From: an uncultured Lactobacillaceae bacterium
GTDB lineage: Bacteria; Bacillota; Bacilli; Lactobacillales; Lactobacillaceae
Reading direction: 5' to 3'
Assembly (NCBI GenBank): GCA_945285405.1
Contig: CALYQJ010000007.1
Span: 18,130 to 82,129, forward strand
Length of the DNA: 64,000 bases
Shown one piece after another: positions 41,520 to 53,642 of this stretch (positions are counted from its first letter, which is position 1; every line of letters begins with the position of its first letter). Below the pieces are notes generated by a model that saw nothing but the letters and a program-made list of their open reading frames with translations, did not search any database and was not told the origin of the DNA. Position numbers and translations under genes: made by a program.

Positions 41520-41761
41520 TTTTAAAAATAAATTTTGGGAGAAGTTAACAATCATTTTTTGAAGCCAAAGTTTTCCTGGGAAATACTAAAAAAAGTCAAC
41601 TCAACTCGCATTATAAAAACTGAGACAAAATGTCCCGAGCAATTGGGAAGGTTAAAATGAGGCAAATTAATATCTTTCAATTTTATCATCTTAATCGTTA
41701 AAATTAAGATTTTCTAAGTAAAAAAATTAAATCATTTAATTATTTTTCTAAAAGAGAATAA

Positions 41762-41795
41762 TATTATTGTAATCGTTTGCAATAATAGATAGAAT
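41762..41795 (+). promoter_or_regulatory. bgl operon promoter with inverted repeat and cre site
   Basis: TTGTAA (41767-41772), 17 bases, TAGAAT (41790-41795). Between the elements is a perfect eight-base inverted repeat TATTATTG/CAATAATA (41762-41769 and 41780-41787), whose centre forms a cre-like TGTAATCGTTTGCA (41768-41781, 13 of 14). This would allow both CcpA and a specific regulator to block the promoter. No regulator gene or antiterminator sequence is seen beside it. The rest of 41520-41857 shows nothing else. Confidence 0.6.
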
Positions 41796-41860
41796 TATTT
41801 TAATAAAAATAGTATTTTTTTCTGATAAAATTATTAAAAAATTGGTTAAAGGAGGAAGTG

Positions 41861-45198
<3,338 letters not shown>

Positions 45199-45205
45199 GG
45201 AATCC

Positions 45206-45238
45206 AAAAAAACTAGTGTTAAAAACACTAGTTTTTTT
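45206..45238. terminator. Bidirectional terminator after bglA
   Basis: A 15-base perfect inverted repeat, AAAAAAACTAGTGTT, with a three-base loop, with T and A runs on both sides. It ends bglA and the convergent serine hydrolase gene. The stem is the same as that at 938-970. Confidence 0.88.
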
Positions 45239-45241
45239 AAA

Positions 45242-46612
45242 TTAAGATATTTTTTTGAATTCAGTCAATTGATGGAGAGCTGGTTCTGTTAACAAAAGCA
45301 CGGTGTCATTTTTAATTTCCATTGGTAAAAGTTCATGGGCGTAAAGTCTTTCTTCAACAAACATTTTTCCCTGCGCATTTTTAATTACGGGGTAATCCCA
45401 TTTACCAATAGTTACCATTAAATTGTTATCTTTTTCCAATAAAGTAATTAACCCATAGCCGGGATTTTGATAATTTCCCAACAATTGGCTTTGGGCTTTA
45501 ACTGGTTGAGAATCAGAACCAATAGTTTCATTAAGCTTTGCTTCACGATTTTTAATTTTGGTGTTCATGGTTTTACTAACAAAATCTGGCCAATCAAGAT
45601 CTTTAATTCCTAAAGCTTCATCGATTGTTTGATAAGCTAAGGCAAAGATGGCATCAGTTGAATCTAAATTGGTTGTAACAACGAAAGCTAAATCAAGGTC
45701 CGGAACAAAACCTAAGAAAGAACAATAACCGATGTAAGAACCACTGTGATAGAAATATTTATGACCACGATAGTCTTCCATCATCATTCCTAAACCATAA
45801 GCAGCAAAGTTAGCGCCACCATATGCGCGATTAGGAGCCATAATTGATTGAGGTAAATAGCGTTGGGCGTCATTTGGTCCTTGAGGTGATTTTTGTGATG
45901 CTAATTGGAATTTAGCCCAATTTAATAAATCAGCAATTGTGGCTAACATGCTACTAGCGCCGCCGACTTTACCTGGGGCAATAAAAGGAACTTCTTGAGT
46001 TAGATTTTGATCTCTAATATAGGGTTTTACAATCCGCGCTTTTGGTGCTTCATGGTGGTTAATAAAGGTATTGTTTAATTGAAGGGGGTTGAGTAAATTT
46101 TCGTGTTCATAAGTACCATAATCTTGGGCAATTGCTTGTTCCATAACATAAGTTGCGGTAGCAAAAATTAAATTACTATATTGCATTTTATAGCGTAATT
46201 CATGACTAGGCGCTAAATAACCGACACGTTCAACTTTTTCTTTTAATGTTAGATCATGTTGATTTAAATTGGTAAAGCGCATTAAATCATGAGCAGGTAA
46301 GCCGCTTTGATGACTAAGAGCATCCCGCCAAGTTAAATGATCTTGGGCATATGAATCAACTAATTTAAAGTCAGGCCAATATTTTTTTAAAGGGTCGTCT
46401 AAATTAATTTTACCGGCATCTGCTAGTTGACATATTGCGGTAGCCAAAAACGTTTTGGAAATTGAAGCTAGGGGGTAAAGACTATTTGGTTTGGCAGCAC
46501 CATAAACTTGACTGAAACTTTCCCCATGATGATAAACGCCAAATCCTAAACTTGGTAAATGAAAAATTTTGCAGACTCTTTGAGCCAAGTTGTTAATTTT
46601 TGTTTCATCCAT
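45242..46612 (-). CDS. Serine hydrolase of the beta-lactamase/DD-peptidase family (class C-like)
   Basis: A 456-residue protein with the SxxK motif in LASISKTFLATAIC, a YxN-type motif in MQYSNLIFATA and HSGSYIG as a candidate KTG equivalent. This is the layout of the 'beta-lactamase' Pfam family, which includes carboxypeptidases, esterases and penicillin-binding relatives. ATG 46612 (AGGGAG upstream) is preferred over the longer frame from 46651. There is no obvious signal peptide, so it may act inside the cell. Real activity cannot be told. Confidence 0.75.
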   Translation of the reverse strand: MDETKINNLAQRVCKIFHLPSLGFGVYHHGESFSQVYGAAKPNSLYPLASISKTFLATAICQLADAGKINLDDPLKKYWPDFKLVDSYAQDHLTWRDALSHQSGLPAHDLMRFTNLNQHDLTLKEKVERVGYLAPSHELRYKMQYSNLIFATATYVMEQAIAQDYGTYEHENLLNPLQLNNTFINHHEAPKARIVKPYIRDQNLTQEVPFIAPGKVGGASSMLATIADLLNWAKFQLASQKSPQGPNDAQRYLPQSIMAPNRAYGGANFAAYGLGMMMEDYRGHKYFYHSGSYIGYCSFLGFVPDLDLAFVVTTNLDSTDAIFALAYQTIDEALGIKDLDWPDFVSKTMNTKIKNREAKLNETIGSDSQPVKAQSQLLGNYQNPGYGLITLLEKDNNLMVTIGKWDYPVIKNAQGKMFVEERLYAHELLPMEIKNDTVLLLTEPALHQLTEFKKIS

Positions 46613-46858
46613 ATTATTTCTCCCTAAGTGCATAATTATACTTTTAAACATAACCAGAATTAGCTATAAGTGCATTATAAACTAGTTATGATTAATGCCC
46701 AAATGAGTAAGGTATTTTTGGATAAAGATTGGTCATGGTAAAATGAAAGATATTTGATCTTATCGGTTATAAATTTTCTTAAAAATGAATTTTTTAGATT
46801 TAAAAGAATTATTTATTCATTCAATCAAATAATAATTATTAAAAGAAGGAAAAAAGTT

Positions 46859-47773
46859 ATGCAAACTGGAAGCAAAATTATTACTTTAGCTAATGGCTAT
46901 CATCTTTGGACGAGTACTCAAGGTCAAGGAGATATTCATTTATTAGCTTTGCATGGGGGACCAGGGGGGAATCATGAATATTGGGAAGATGCTGCTGATC
47001 AATTAGCTAAACAAGGGTTAAATGTTCAGGTAACAATGTATGATCAGTTAGGGTCACTTTATTCTGATCAACCAAATTATGATGATCCTAAAATAGCCGC
47101 GAAATATTTAACTTATGAATACTTTTTGGATGAAGTTGACGAAGTACGAGAAAAATTGGGATTGGATAACTGTTATTTAATTGGACAAAGTTGGGGTGGT
47201 TTATTAGCCCAAGAATATGCTGTGAAATATGGACAACATTTAAAGGGAACCATTATCTCTTCGATGGTGGATGAAATCGATGATTATATTGCTTCAATTA
47301 ATCGCCGGCGGCAACAAATTTTTCCGCAAACGGAAATTGACTTTATGAAAGAATGTGAAACTAAAAATGATTATGCTAACAAGCGCTATCAAGAAGATGT
47401 CCAAATCTTAAATATTAATTTTCTTGATCGCCGACAACCTTGCAAGTTATACCATATTAAGCGTATTGGGGGGCTGCCAGTTTATCACGCTTTTCAAGGT
47501 GATAATGAATTTGTAGTAACTGGTAAATTGAAAGAATGGCATTTTCGAAAATATTTAAAGGAAATTAAGATGCCAACGTTATTAACTTTTGGCGAAGAAG
47601 ATACAATGCCTTTAGAAACGGCGCGGATTATGCAACAAGAAATTCCTAATTCACGTTTAGTAACTACTCCTAATGCGGGACACCATCATATGGTGGATAA
47701 TCCGGAAGTTTACTATAAACATTTGGCGGATTTTATTCGTGAAGTAGAAGCCGGAACCTTTAAAGGAGAATAA
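46859..47773 (+). CDS. pepI: Proline iminopeptidase-type alpha/beta hydrolase
   Basis: A 304-residue alpha/beta-hydrolase. The oxyanion motif HGGPGGNHEYW, the nucleophile elbow GQSWGG with the catalytic Ser and the C-terminal GHHHMVDNPEVY histidine region match PepI/PIP enzymes, which release N-terminal proline from peptides in lactic acid bacteria. ATG 46859 follows AGAAGGA; the longer frame from 46754 would start in the promoter. A single-gene unit. Confidence 0.88.
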   Translation: MQTGSKIITLANGYHLWTSTQGQGDIHLLALHGGPGGNHEYWEDAADQLAKQGLNVQVTMYDQLGSLYSDQPNYDDPKIAAKYLTYEYFLDEVDEVREKLGLDNCYLIGQSWGGLLAQEYAVKYGQHLKGTIISSMVDEIDDYIASINRRRQQIFPQTEIDFMKECETKNDYANKRYQEDVQILNINFLDRRQPCKLYHIKRIGGLPVYHAFQGDNEFVVTGKLKEWHFRKYLKEIKMPTLLTFGEEDTMPLETARIMQQEIPNSRLVTTPNAGHHHMVDNPEVYYKHLADFIREVEAGTFKGE

Positions 47774-47860
47774 TTAGTTTTGAAAAAATTGGCGTTGGCT
47801 TTTAGCAAAATTAAAGTTTGAAAGCAGTATAATTAAAACTAAAAACGAGGAAAGGTTTTA

Positions 47861-48298
47861 ATGATTAGACAAGGTCAATTAAGCGATATTTCAGCAATTC
47901 ATAAAATTAATCACGAACAATTGCATTATGATTATCCCTTAGATAAAACAACAGATAATTTTAAAAAAATTCTAGCAGATTCTAAACATCATTTTTTATT
48001 AGTTTTTGAAGATGACGCCACCAAGCAAGTTTTAGGCTACGTTCATGCCGAACTTTATTTAGAAACTTATGAAGATGTAATGTTTAATATTTTAGCTTTA
48101 GCTGTAGATCGTGCGGCTCAAAAAATGGGGATCGGGAGCCAGTTGATGATAAAGATTGAAGCATTGGCTAAAGCGCAAGGTATTTCTCAAATAAGATTAA
48201 ATTCTGGTGAAGAGCGCTTAGGAGCCCACCGCTTTTATGAAAAAATTGGGTATGTTAGTAATAAGAAACAAAAAAGATTTTATAAAAAATTAATTTAA
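47861..48298 (+). CDS. GNAT-family N-acetyltransferase
   Basis: A 145-residue Gcn5-related acetyltransferase. The acetyl-CoA-binding motif A is seen in VDRAAQKMGIGSQLMIKIEALAKAQG (shown partly: KMGIGSQLM), and motif B in GAHRFYEKIGYV. Protein or small-molecule target unknown. AGGAAAGG precedes ATG 47861. It may be part of a transcript with the iminopeptidase gene 87 bases upstream. Confidence 0.85.
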   Translation: MIRQGQLSDISAIHKINHEQLHYDYPLDKTTDNFKKILADSKHHFLLVFEDDATKQVLGYVHAELYLETYEDVMFNILALAVDRAAQKMGIGSQLMIKIEALAKAQGISQIRLNSGEERLGAHRFYEKIGYVSNKKQKRFYKKLI

Positions 48299-48362
48299 AA
48301 TCGGTAATTGTACCGTTTTTTTTAATAAGTTTAATGATGTTAGTTCATATATTTTAGTCATA

Positions 48363-48394
48363 AAAATACCCCTTAACTTTAAGGGGTATTTTTG
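48363..48394. terminator. Bidirectional terminator
   Basis: AAAATACCCCTTA pairs with TAAGGGGTATTTT across a short loop, flanked by A and T runs. It ends the acetyltransferase gene and the convergent PTS operon. Confidence 0.85.
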
Positions 48395-48413
48395 GGAAAA
48401 CTTAAATTAACTT

Positions 48414-48833
48414 TTACTCATCTTCATCGTCCATAACTGCTTTTTGATCATTTAAATAGACTAGAGAATTGCGAGCTGCTTGTACAATTTGCTCAATTTC
48501 TTGATCATTATAGTAATGATCTGTTGGCTCTAAGCATAAATCCATTGCTAATGGTAAATTAATTCCTGAAATTAGATGAACATGTGCTAACTTTGTATAT
48601 TGGTAGAAAACTTGGCTAACACTTCCCGAAGGTAAGTCAGCCAGAATAAAAACTTCTTCTGAAGCGGTAAATTGAGCCATCAAGTCTTTAACGGCCTGAT
48701 CAATTTTTTTGTTGTCCAAGTAAGCGCAAAACGCTTTGATGGTTATATTAGTATGGGTCAAAAACTTTACTGTATCTACCAGGCCTTCTGCCATTGTATG
48801 GTGTGAGGCAAAAATAATCGTTCTTTTAATCAC
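48414..48833 (-). CDS. PTS mannose-family EIIA
   Basis: A 139-residue EIIA-man-type phosphocarrier, with the phospho-His in IIFASHHTMAEG; the start GTG 48833 is preferred (GGAG upstream) over TTG 48848. The C-terminal end is very acidic (VMDDEDE). It is the last gene of a six-gene operon EIIB-glycosidase-EIIB-EIIC-EIID-EIIA under a sigma-54 promoter. Confidence 0.85.
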   Translation of the reverse strand: MIKRTIIFASHHTMAEGLVDTVKFLTHTNITIKAFCAYLDNKKIDQAVKDLMAQFTASEEVFILADLPSGSVSQVFYQYTKLAHVHLISGINLPLAMDLCLEPTDHYYNDQEIEQIVQAARNSLVYLNDQKAVMDDEDE

Positions 48834-48853
48834 CGAATTTAACTCCAATATTT

Positions 48854-49675
48854 TTAGGCTTTAAAAATGCCACAAAAAGTACCTAATAAAGCGATGCCAA
48901 TTACTAAAAAGATAATCTTTGTTGGCGTCCATTTTTTATTATCCAATAATTTATAGATAAAATAGGTAAATAAAGCTGGTAGTAAAGCTGGCATAATTTT
49001 ATTTAAAACATCAGTTTGAATATTCATTGAAACTTTGCCAAATTTGAAAACAAAAGGTACTGAAACTTTAACGACAGTTGCGACTAAAGCTCCGATTACC
49101 GTAATGCCCATAATTGATGCAGCTTCAGTAAAAATATTAATTTTATTACCTAACGTATCCAGTAAATGAGTGCCTGAATTATAACCTACATGGAAAAACC
49201 AAACTTTCATGATGTTAAATAAAATATTGACGCCAAACCAGATAATCGCTCCAAAAGGATTGCCCTGTAAAGCCATGTATCCGGCAATTGAACCCATGAT
49301 AGTGGGCCAAAGCACCCAAAAGATAGTATCGCCAATCCCGGCTAGAGGACCCATAATACTAGTTTTAAAGGATTGTACTGCTTCCAATGATTTAATACCA
49401 TCACGTTCTTCCATGGCGATAGTAGTTCCAAGAACTAAGTTAGTTAAATAAGGAGTCGTATTAAAATAGTTAAAATGATTTCTTAAAGAAGCTTTATAAT
49501 CTTCATCTTTAGGATAAATTTTTCGTAATAAAGGTGCCATTGACCAAACTAAAGATGGTCCTAATTGTGATTCGTAGTTAAAAAGATTGACGCAAATCCA
49601 ATTAAATCTTAGAGAAGTGCGGGTTAAATCTTTTTTTGTAACGTGATATTTTGGGGTATTTTCTTTATTCGTCAT
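48854..49675 (-). CDS. PTS mannose-family EIID
   Basis: A 273-residue permease subunit with FNYESQLGPSLVWSMAPLLRK and the GPLAGIGDTIFWVLWPTIMG signature. ATG 49675 is chosen because GGAGG sits six bases upstream; the ATG at 49681 is directly against it. Overlaps the EIIC gene by 11 bases. Confidence 0.9.
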   Translation of the reverse strand: MTNKENTPKYHVTKKDLTRTSLRFNWICVNLFNYESQLGPSLVWSMAPLLRKIYPKDEDYKASLRNHFNYFNTTPYLTNLVLGTTIAMEERDGIKSLEAVQSFKTSIMGPLAGIGDTIFWVLWPTIMGSIAGYMALQGNPFGAIIWFGVNILFNIMKVWFFHVGYNSGTHLLDTLGNKINIFTEAASIMGITVIGALVATVVKVSVPFVFKFGKVSMNIQTDVLNKIMPALLPALFTYFIYKLLDNKKWTPTKIIFLVIGIALLGTFCGIFKA

Positions 49676-50450
49676 AGTCATCCTCCGCAGAATTTGGGGT
49701 TACAGCAGTAGTTTGGGGATTGCTTTTGGCAACTTCGTTTTCAAAGTACCAATAAGCAGCACCTAAACCAAGTAAGGCAATTCCAATAATTGGTAATTTA
49801 AGAAATGCGGCTAAAACAAAGCCCGCAATTAAAAATGGTAGAAATTTCTTTAATGGCATGTAATGGAGTAACATTGCAATTCCGACGACCGGTAATAAGC
49901 CACCAGCGACAGTTAAGCCATCGGTAATCCATTTGGGAACTACTTTTAGGACCATGGTGACAGCAGTTGGTCCCGCAAAAACAATTAAAGCGGTGGGTAA
50001 AGCAGTTTCTAAAAAGCAAAGAACTGGTCCCGCATAACCCCAATTTAACATTTGGCGCCATTTACCCGCTTCATTTAGTTTTTCCATTTTATGAGCGACA
50101 AAGTTAGCAATAATACGACGTAAGACTTCTAGTTGAATTGCCAAAAGACCGACCGGAATGCCGACAGCAATCGCAGTCTTGATCCCGGATCCAGTTCTAA
50201 TTGCAACAAAAGCTCCGACAATGGTTGCTAACCCATAGTTGGGAACTGAAGCTCCTCCTAAAGCTGCAACACCTAACATCATTAATTGAAAAGTACCAGC
50301 TACAACCATGGCAGTGTGCATGTCACCCATAATTAGTCCGGTTACAAAACCAACGATTACCGGAAAATAGGTTAATAAAACAATACCGTCTTCATCCATC
50401 GTCATGTAACCAGCGAGGATGATAATTAAAATATCTTGAATGATGGTCAT
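49665..50450 (-). CDS. PTS mannose-family EIIC
   Basis: A 261-residue EIIC-man permease subunit with about seven membrane segments and the GTFQLMMLGVAALGGASVPNYG block. It starts by overlapping the stop codon of the EIIB gene (ATGA) and ends overlapping the EIID start, so the set is translationally coupled. Confidence 0.92.
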   Translation of the reverse strand: MTIIQDILIIILAGYMTMDEDGIVLLTYFPVIVGFVTGLIMGDMHTAMVVAGTFQLMMLGVAALGGASVPNYGLATIVGAFVAIRTGSGIKTAIAVGIPVGLLAIQLEVLRRIIANFVAHKMEKLNEAGKWRQMLNWGYAGPVLCFLETALPTALIVFAGPTAVTMVLKVVPKWITDGLTVAGGLLPVVGIAMLLHYMPLKKFLPFLIAGFVLAAFLKLPIIGIALLGLGAAYWYFENEVAKSNPQTTAVTPNSAEDDYDE

Positions 50451-50932
50451 TCTTGGGAACCCCTTTCTGCATCATAATCTTTTTCCGGATCATTGGGTAC
50501 AAATTGCATTTTGATTGGAAGATGATATTGAGCAATTTTGGCTAAATCGGCTTTTTCTTGATCGTTTAAGGCAATGAATTTAGTCAACGGTTGGCGCCCA
50601 TCTTCATTAAAGATAATGCCTAAATTGACTTTAGGAATTTTTATTCCAGCCTCTAACAATTTGAGGATCGTTGAAGGTTCTTTGACTAGTACGAGCACTC
50701 TTTGTTGATCATATTGCCCTTTTTTAAAATTAGTGATCGCTTTTTGGGTATCGATAATTGACATTCCGGTACCAGCTGGTTTAACCATACGCATACTATT
50801 TTTGATGTTTTCATCTTGACTAATTGCATCGTCAATAACCATAAATCTTTTAACTTGTAAATACTGATACCATGCATTAACGATTACGCCATGGATCAGT
50901 CTTTGATCAACACGAGCTAAGATAATTGCCAT
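50447..50932 (-). CDS. PTS mannose-family EIIB (second copy in operon)
   Basis: A 161-residue EIIB-man with phospho-His14 in LARVDQRLIHGVIVNAW. It differs clearly in sequence from the other EIIB of this operon (53086-53562), though both keep the phospho-histidine motif. Its stop codon overlaps the EIIC start, so this copy is the natural partner of EIIC-EIID. Confidence 0.9.
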   Translation of the reverse strand: MAIILARVDQRLIHGVIVNAWYQYLQVKRFMVIDDAISQDENIKNSMRMVKPAGTGMSIIDTQKAITNFKKGQYDQQRVLVLVKEPSTILKLLEAGIKIPKVNLGIIFNEDGRQPLTKFIALNDQEKADLAKIAQYHLPIKMQFVPNDPEKDYDAERGSQE

Positions 50933-50938
50933 CGATAA

Positions 50939-53050
50939 TTACTCCTTTTTTCTTTTAAATATAATTTCTTGTTGAGGTGTTAACTTTTGTTGTTGTCCAG
51001 AAGCTAGTTGAATGCTAAAAGCATTTGTTGCTAAATTTTTCACTTTAATTTGTTGGGGAGTTACCTGAAGATTAAAAAATAGATTACCTAAATGCACTTG
51101 TTGCCAATTGTAATTAACCTCTTTTAAAGGTTTAATCGTCAGTAAATTATTATTTATTTGAATTCCCAGATATTGCGTGATGAAGAGACTTACAAAAGTC
51201 CCTGAGGCCCAACCACATTTACCACAACCAACATCCCGGTAAACGTCACCAACTTTGCCGTTTAAACGATAAGGCCACCACCACCATGAACCATCAAGAT
51301 CTGCTAAATGTAAAAGTTCCTTTAATTGATCTTGAAGTGCTTTGGGATTGGTAAAATTTCCCATTAAGACGGTGATAAACCCAGGGAAGGTGGCACCAGA
51401 TTTTTGCCCCCATCGAATGCCTTTAATATCGCTGCCAAAAGTAGGATTAGCAGAACTAGCGGCAAATTTCATGGAATTTTGATAATAGGCATCTTCTCGT
51501 GATAAAAAACCATAAAAAGGGATTAAAGTAGTATCGGATTCTTCACCATCATGCATTTTTAAATCAATTTGCCCAGCTTTAATGACATCGGATAAGAAAA
51601 TTAGACCTTGATCTAAGATTGGTTTTTGATAATGAGAGACAGCATAATAATCTTTTTGTTGATCTCCGAGCCCTTCTAAAAATTGTTCTCCAAAGGGACC
51701 TTTGAAAGTGAGATTTTGTAAAATTGCTTCTTTAATCGTCTTGGCCAAATCGCCATAATATTGACTTAATTGTTTTTGTGAGAAGCCCTTATAAATATTG
51801 GCTAAAGCTTGACAGGCTTTCCAAAAACAAATATTACTACCCGTATGATATTTTCCTAAAGAATAGGCATCACTAATCCAAGTAGAATGAAAAAGCATTG
51901 GCTCGCCAGGTCTAACTTGATTTACTTCATGATCAATAATCTGTCTTGCTTTTTGGAGGACCAGAGGGTGTTTTTGAAAGAAAGTTAAATCATTAGTCCA
52001 TTCATAGTACAATCCGGAAAGAACAATCGATGCGACAGAATTACTTAAAGAGTGTTCAATCCCGCCCTTAAATTTTTGACTTTTAAAACGGACTCCGTAT
52101 TTGGTAAACCAAAGGATTTGTTGTTGGCAGAGTTTAGGATCAAAAAAGATTGAAGTTAGAGTCGAATAAAACATATCTTTGTGCCAAATTTGAGCAGTTG
52201 CGGGGTAAGTTCCCCAATGGCTACCAACACTATTTCCGTGAGAATCCGCACCAAAAGCCCCTAGACTTTGATAAATTGCCCGGTGTAAAAGATGAGTTAG
52301 TTGATGATCAGGCAATTCTAACTGACCAAAGATTTTTTGGTAGTAACTTAAAGTTTCTTTTAACCAGTTTTGGGAATTTGCGTGCTCAAAAATTGTCATT
52401 TCAAGATAAGAATTAGGATCAATTAAGGCAATTGCAAAATCAATTTGTTGCTGCGGTAAAACGGGATTTTGGAAATCAGTATTTTGATCGACAATAACAT
52501 TAAATTGATCTGAATATTTCTTTTGATAACGGGGAAATTCAAATTGGTTAATAGTTAGTGGTTTTGAACTAGTATTTTTTACCGTAACTTGATAAACCAC
52601 CATGCCATAACGGTTATCTTGAATAATCGGACAAAACGGGATTAAGGTAATTTGGCAATTTGTAAATTGATGCACAAAACGCGGTAAAGCATCCAAAATC
52701 AGGTCAGTTTTTAGTTCATGATTCTTATTGTTTAAACTAATCTTTTGTTGATTAATGGTAATTGCAAAATGGAGATTGGGGGTAGTTGTAAATTTTTTAT
52801 GAACCCATACTCCCGGTTTTTGTTCAACTAAAAAATTGCCTTGAAAAAAAGTTAATTGTTTGATTTCACCATATACATCAAGGTTAGCTAAAGCTCTTTG
52901 ATTACTGATATCATAGGAGAAGGTATCAATGGTGGTGTTAATTTTTTTCGCAAAATAACTGGTTTGATTAGTTGTAGAAAACATACCGTGCTTTTGGTTT
53001 AAATTGTAAAAAGAATTTTGCGGGATAGCGCTTAATTCTTTATTTTTCAT
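50939..53050 (-). CDS. Predicted (alpha/alpha)6-barrel glycoside hydrolase, family unassigned
   Basis: A 703-residue protein with a beta-rich N-terminal domain (about 1-245) and a helical-barrel catalytic-type domain that ends DLDGSWWWWPYR...GDVYRDVGCGKCGWASG and SLFITQYLG. The repeated acidic/aromatic pattern (SHWGTYPATAQIWHKDMFYS, IEHSLSNSVASIVLSGLYYEW) suggests a six-hairpin glycosidase. I cannot name the family; GH63-, GH37- or GH125-like enzymes are options. It lacks a signal peptide, so it works in the cytoplasm on the sugar imported by the surrounding PTS. ATG 53050 (AAAGGAG upstream) is preferred over TTG 53065. Confidence 0.65.
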   Translation of the reverse strand: MKNKELSAIPQNSFYNLNQKHGMFSTTNQTSYFAKKINTTIDTFSYDISNQRALANLDVYGEIKQLTFFQGNFLVEQKPGVWVHKKFTTTPNLHFAITINQQKISLNNKNHELKTDLILDALPRFVHQFTNCQITLIPFCPIIQDNRYGMVVYQVTVKNTSSKPLTINQFEFPRYQKKYSDQFNVIVDQNTDFQNPVLPQQQIDFAIALIDPNSYLEMTIFEHANSQNWLKETLSYYQKIFGQLELPDHQLTHLLHRAIYQSLGAFGADSHGNSVGSHWGTYPATAQIWHKDMFYSTLTSIFFDPKLCQQQILWFTKYGVRFKSQKFKGGIEHSLSNSVASIVLSGLYYEWTNDLTFFQKHPLVLQKARQIIDHEVNQVRPGEPMLFHSTWISDAYSLGKYHTGSNICFWKACQALANIYKGFSQKQLSQYYGDLAKTIKEAILQNLTFKGPFGEQFLEGLGDQQKDYYAVSHYQKPILDQGLIFLSDVIKAGQIDLKMHDGEESDTTLIPFYGFLSREDAYYQNSMKFAASSANPTFGSDIKGIRWGQKSGATFPGFITVLMGNFTNPKALQDQLKELLHLADLDGSWWWWPYRLNGKVGDVYRDVGCGKCGWASGTFVSLFITQYLGIQINNNLLTIKPLKEVNYNWQQVHLGNLFFNLQVTPQQIKVKNLATNAFSIQLASGQQQKLTPQQEIIFKRKKE

Positions 53051-53085
53051 AGTTTCTCCTTTCAATTAAGCACTAAAAAGAAAGT

Positions 53086-53562
53086 TTAGCGAAGCTTATC
53101 TTTTAAATCGATAGGTTTATCGGCGGGAACAAATTGAATTTCAATTTTGATTCCTAAAGCTAATAATTGGTGATAAGTAGTCAAGTTTTGGTTAGTGGCG
53201 AAAACTCGGGGTGCTAGTTTTGTGGCATGATCTTTGAAATTAGTTGAACCGATAGTGATTTTGGGAATTTTCACCCCTTGGTTACTTAAATTTAAAAAAA
53301 TTTCTGGTTCTTTCGCGATTAAAAATACGGCTTCGCGATCGTATTGCCCCTGGATAAAATGGCTTAAGGCGGTAGCTTGAGAAATAATTGAAATTGCCAT
53401 TCCTGTCGGCCGAGCTAGCCACATACTTGCTTTGGCAATATCATCGTTTGCAACTTGATCATCAATCACCATGACGCGATGGGCGTGGGAAATTGGCGCC
53501 CATTGGGTCACAATAATGCCGTGAAGCAAACGATTATCAATTCGAGCCATTGCAATACTCAT
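53086..53562 (-). CDS. PTS mannose-family EIIB (first copy in operon)
   Basis: A 158-residue EIIB-man with phospho-His14 in MARIDNRLLHGIIVTQW. It is the first gene after the sigma-54 promoter, with GGAGGAAAAA before ATG 53562. A second EIIB follows two genes later, so the operon has two different phosphocarriers for one EIIC-EIID pair; one could also modify the regulator, which contains PTS-like domains. Confidence 0.9.
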   Translation of the reverse strand: MSIAMARIDNRLLHGIIVTQWAPISHAHRVMVIDDQVANDDIAKASMWLARPTGMAISIISQATALSHFIQGQYDREAVFLIAKEPEIFLNLSNQGVKIPKITIGSTNFKDHATKLAPRVFATNQNLTTYHQLLALGIKIEIQFVPADKPIDLKDKLR

Positions 53563-53593
53563 TTTTTCCTCCTTAGTGCTTGCACTTTCTTAT

Positions 53594-53612
53594 AAGCAAA
53601 AAAGATGCCTAA
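53594..53612 (-). promoter_or_regulatory. Sigma-54 (-24/-12) promoter of the LevR-controlled PTS operon
   Basis: On the minus strand TTAGGCATCTTTTTTGCTT has GG and GC exactly ten bases apart (plus 53608-53609 and 53596-53597), the invariant spacing of RpoN promoters. It lies about 32 bases before the first EIIB start and follows the levR terminator. The adjacent activator has the GAYTGA loop needed for RpoN contact, so the two support each other. Confidence 0.82.
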
Positions 53613-53642
53613 AAAATAAAGCCCCTTAAATCAGGCTTTATT
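53611..53642 (-). terminator. Terminator overlapping the end of the levR-type gene
   Basis: On the minus strand ATAAAGCC and GGGCTTTAT pair around the TGA stop codon region and are followed by a T run that abuts the sigma-54 promoter. The regulator transcript thus ends exactly where the PTS operon promoter begins. Confidence 0.7.

Noticed and set aside
41521..41860. RAT/antiterminator control of the bgl operon
   Set aside because: No terminator hairpin with overlapping antiterminator was seen between the promoter and the start codon, and no BglG/LicT gene is near.
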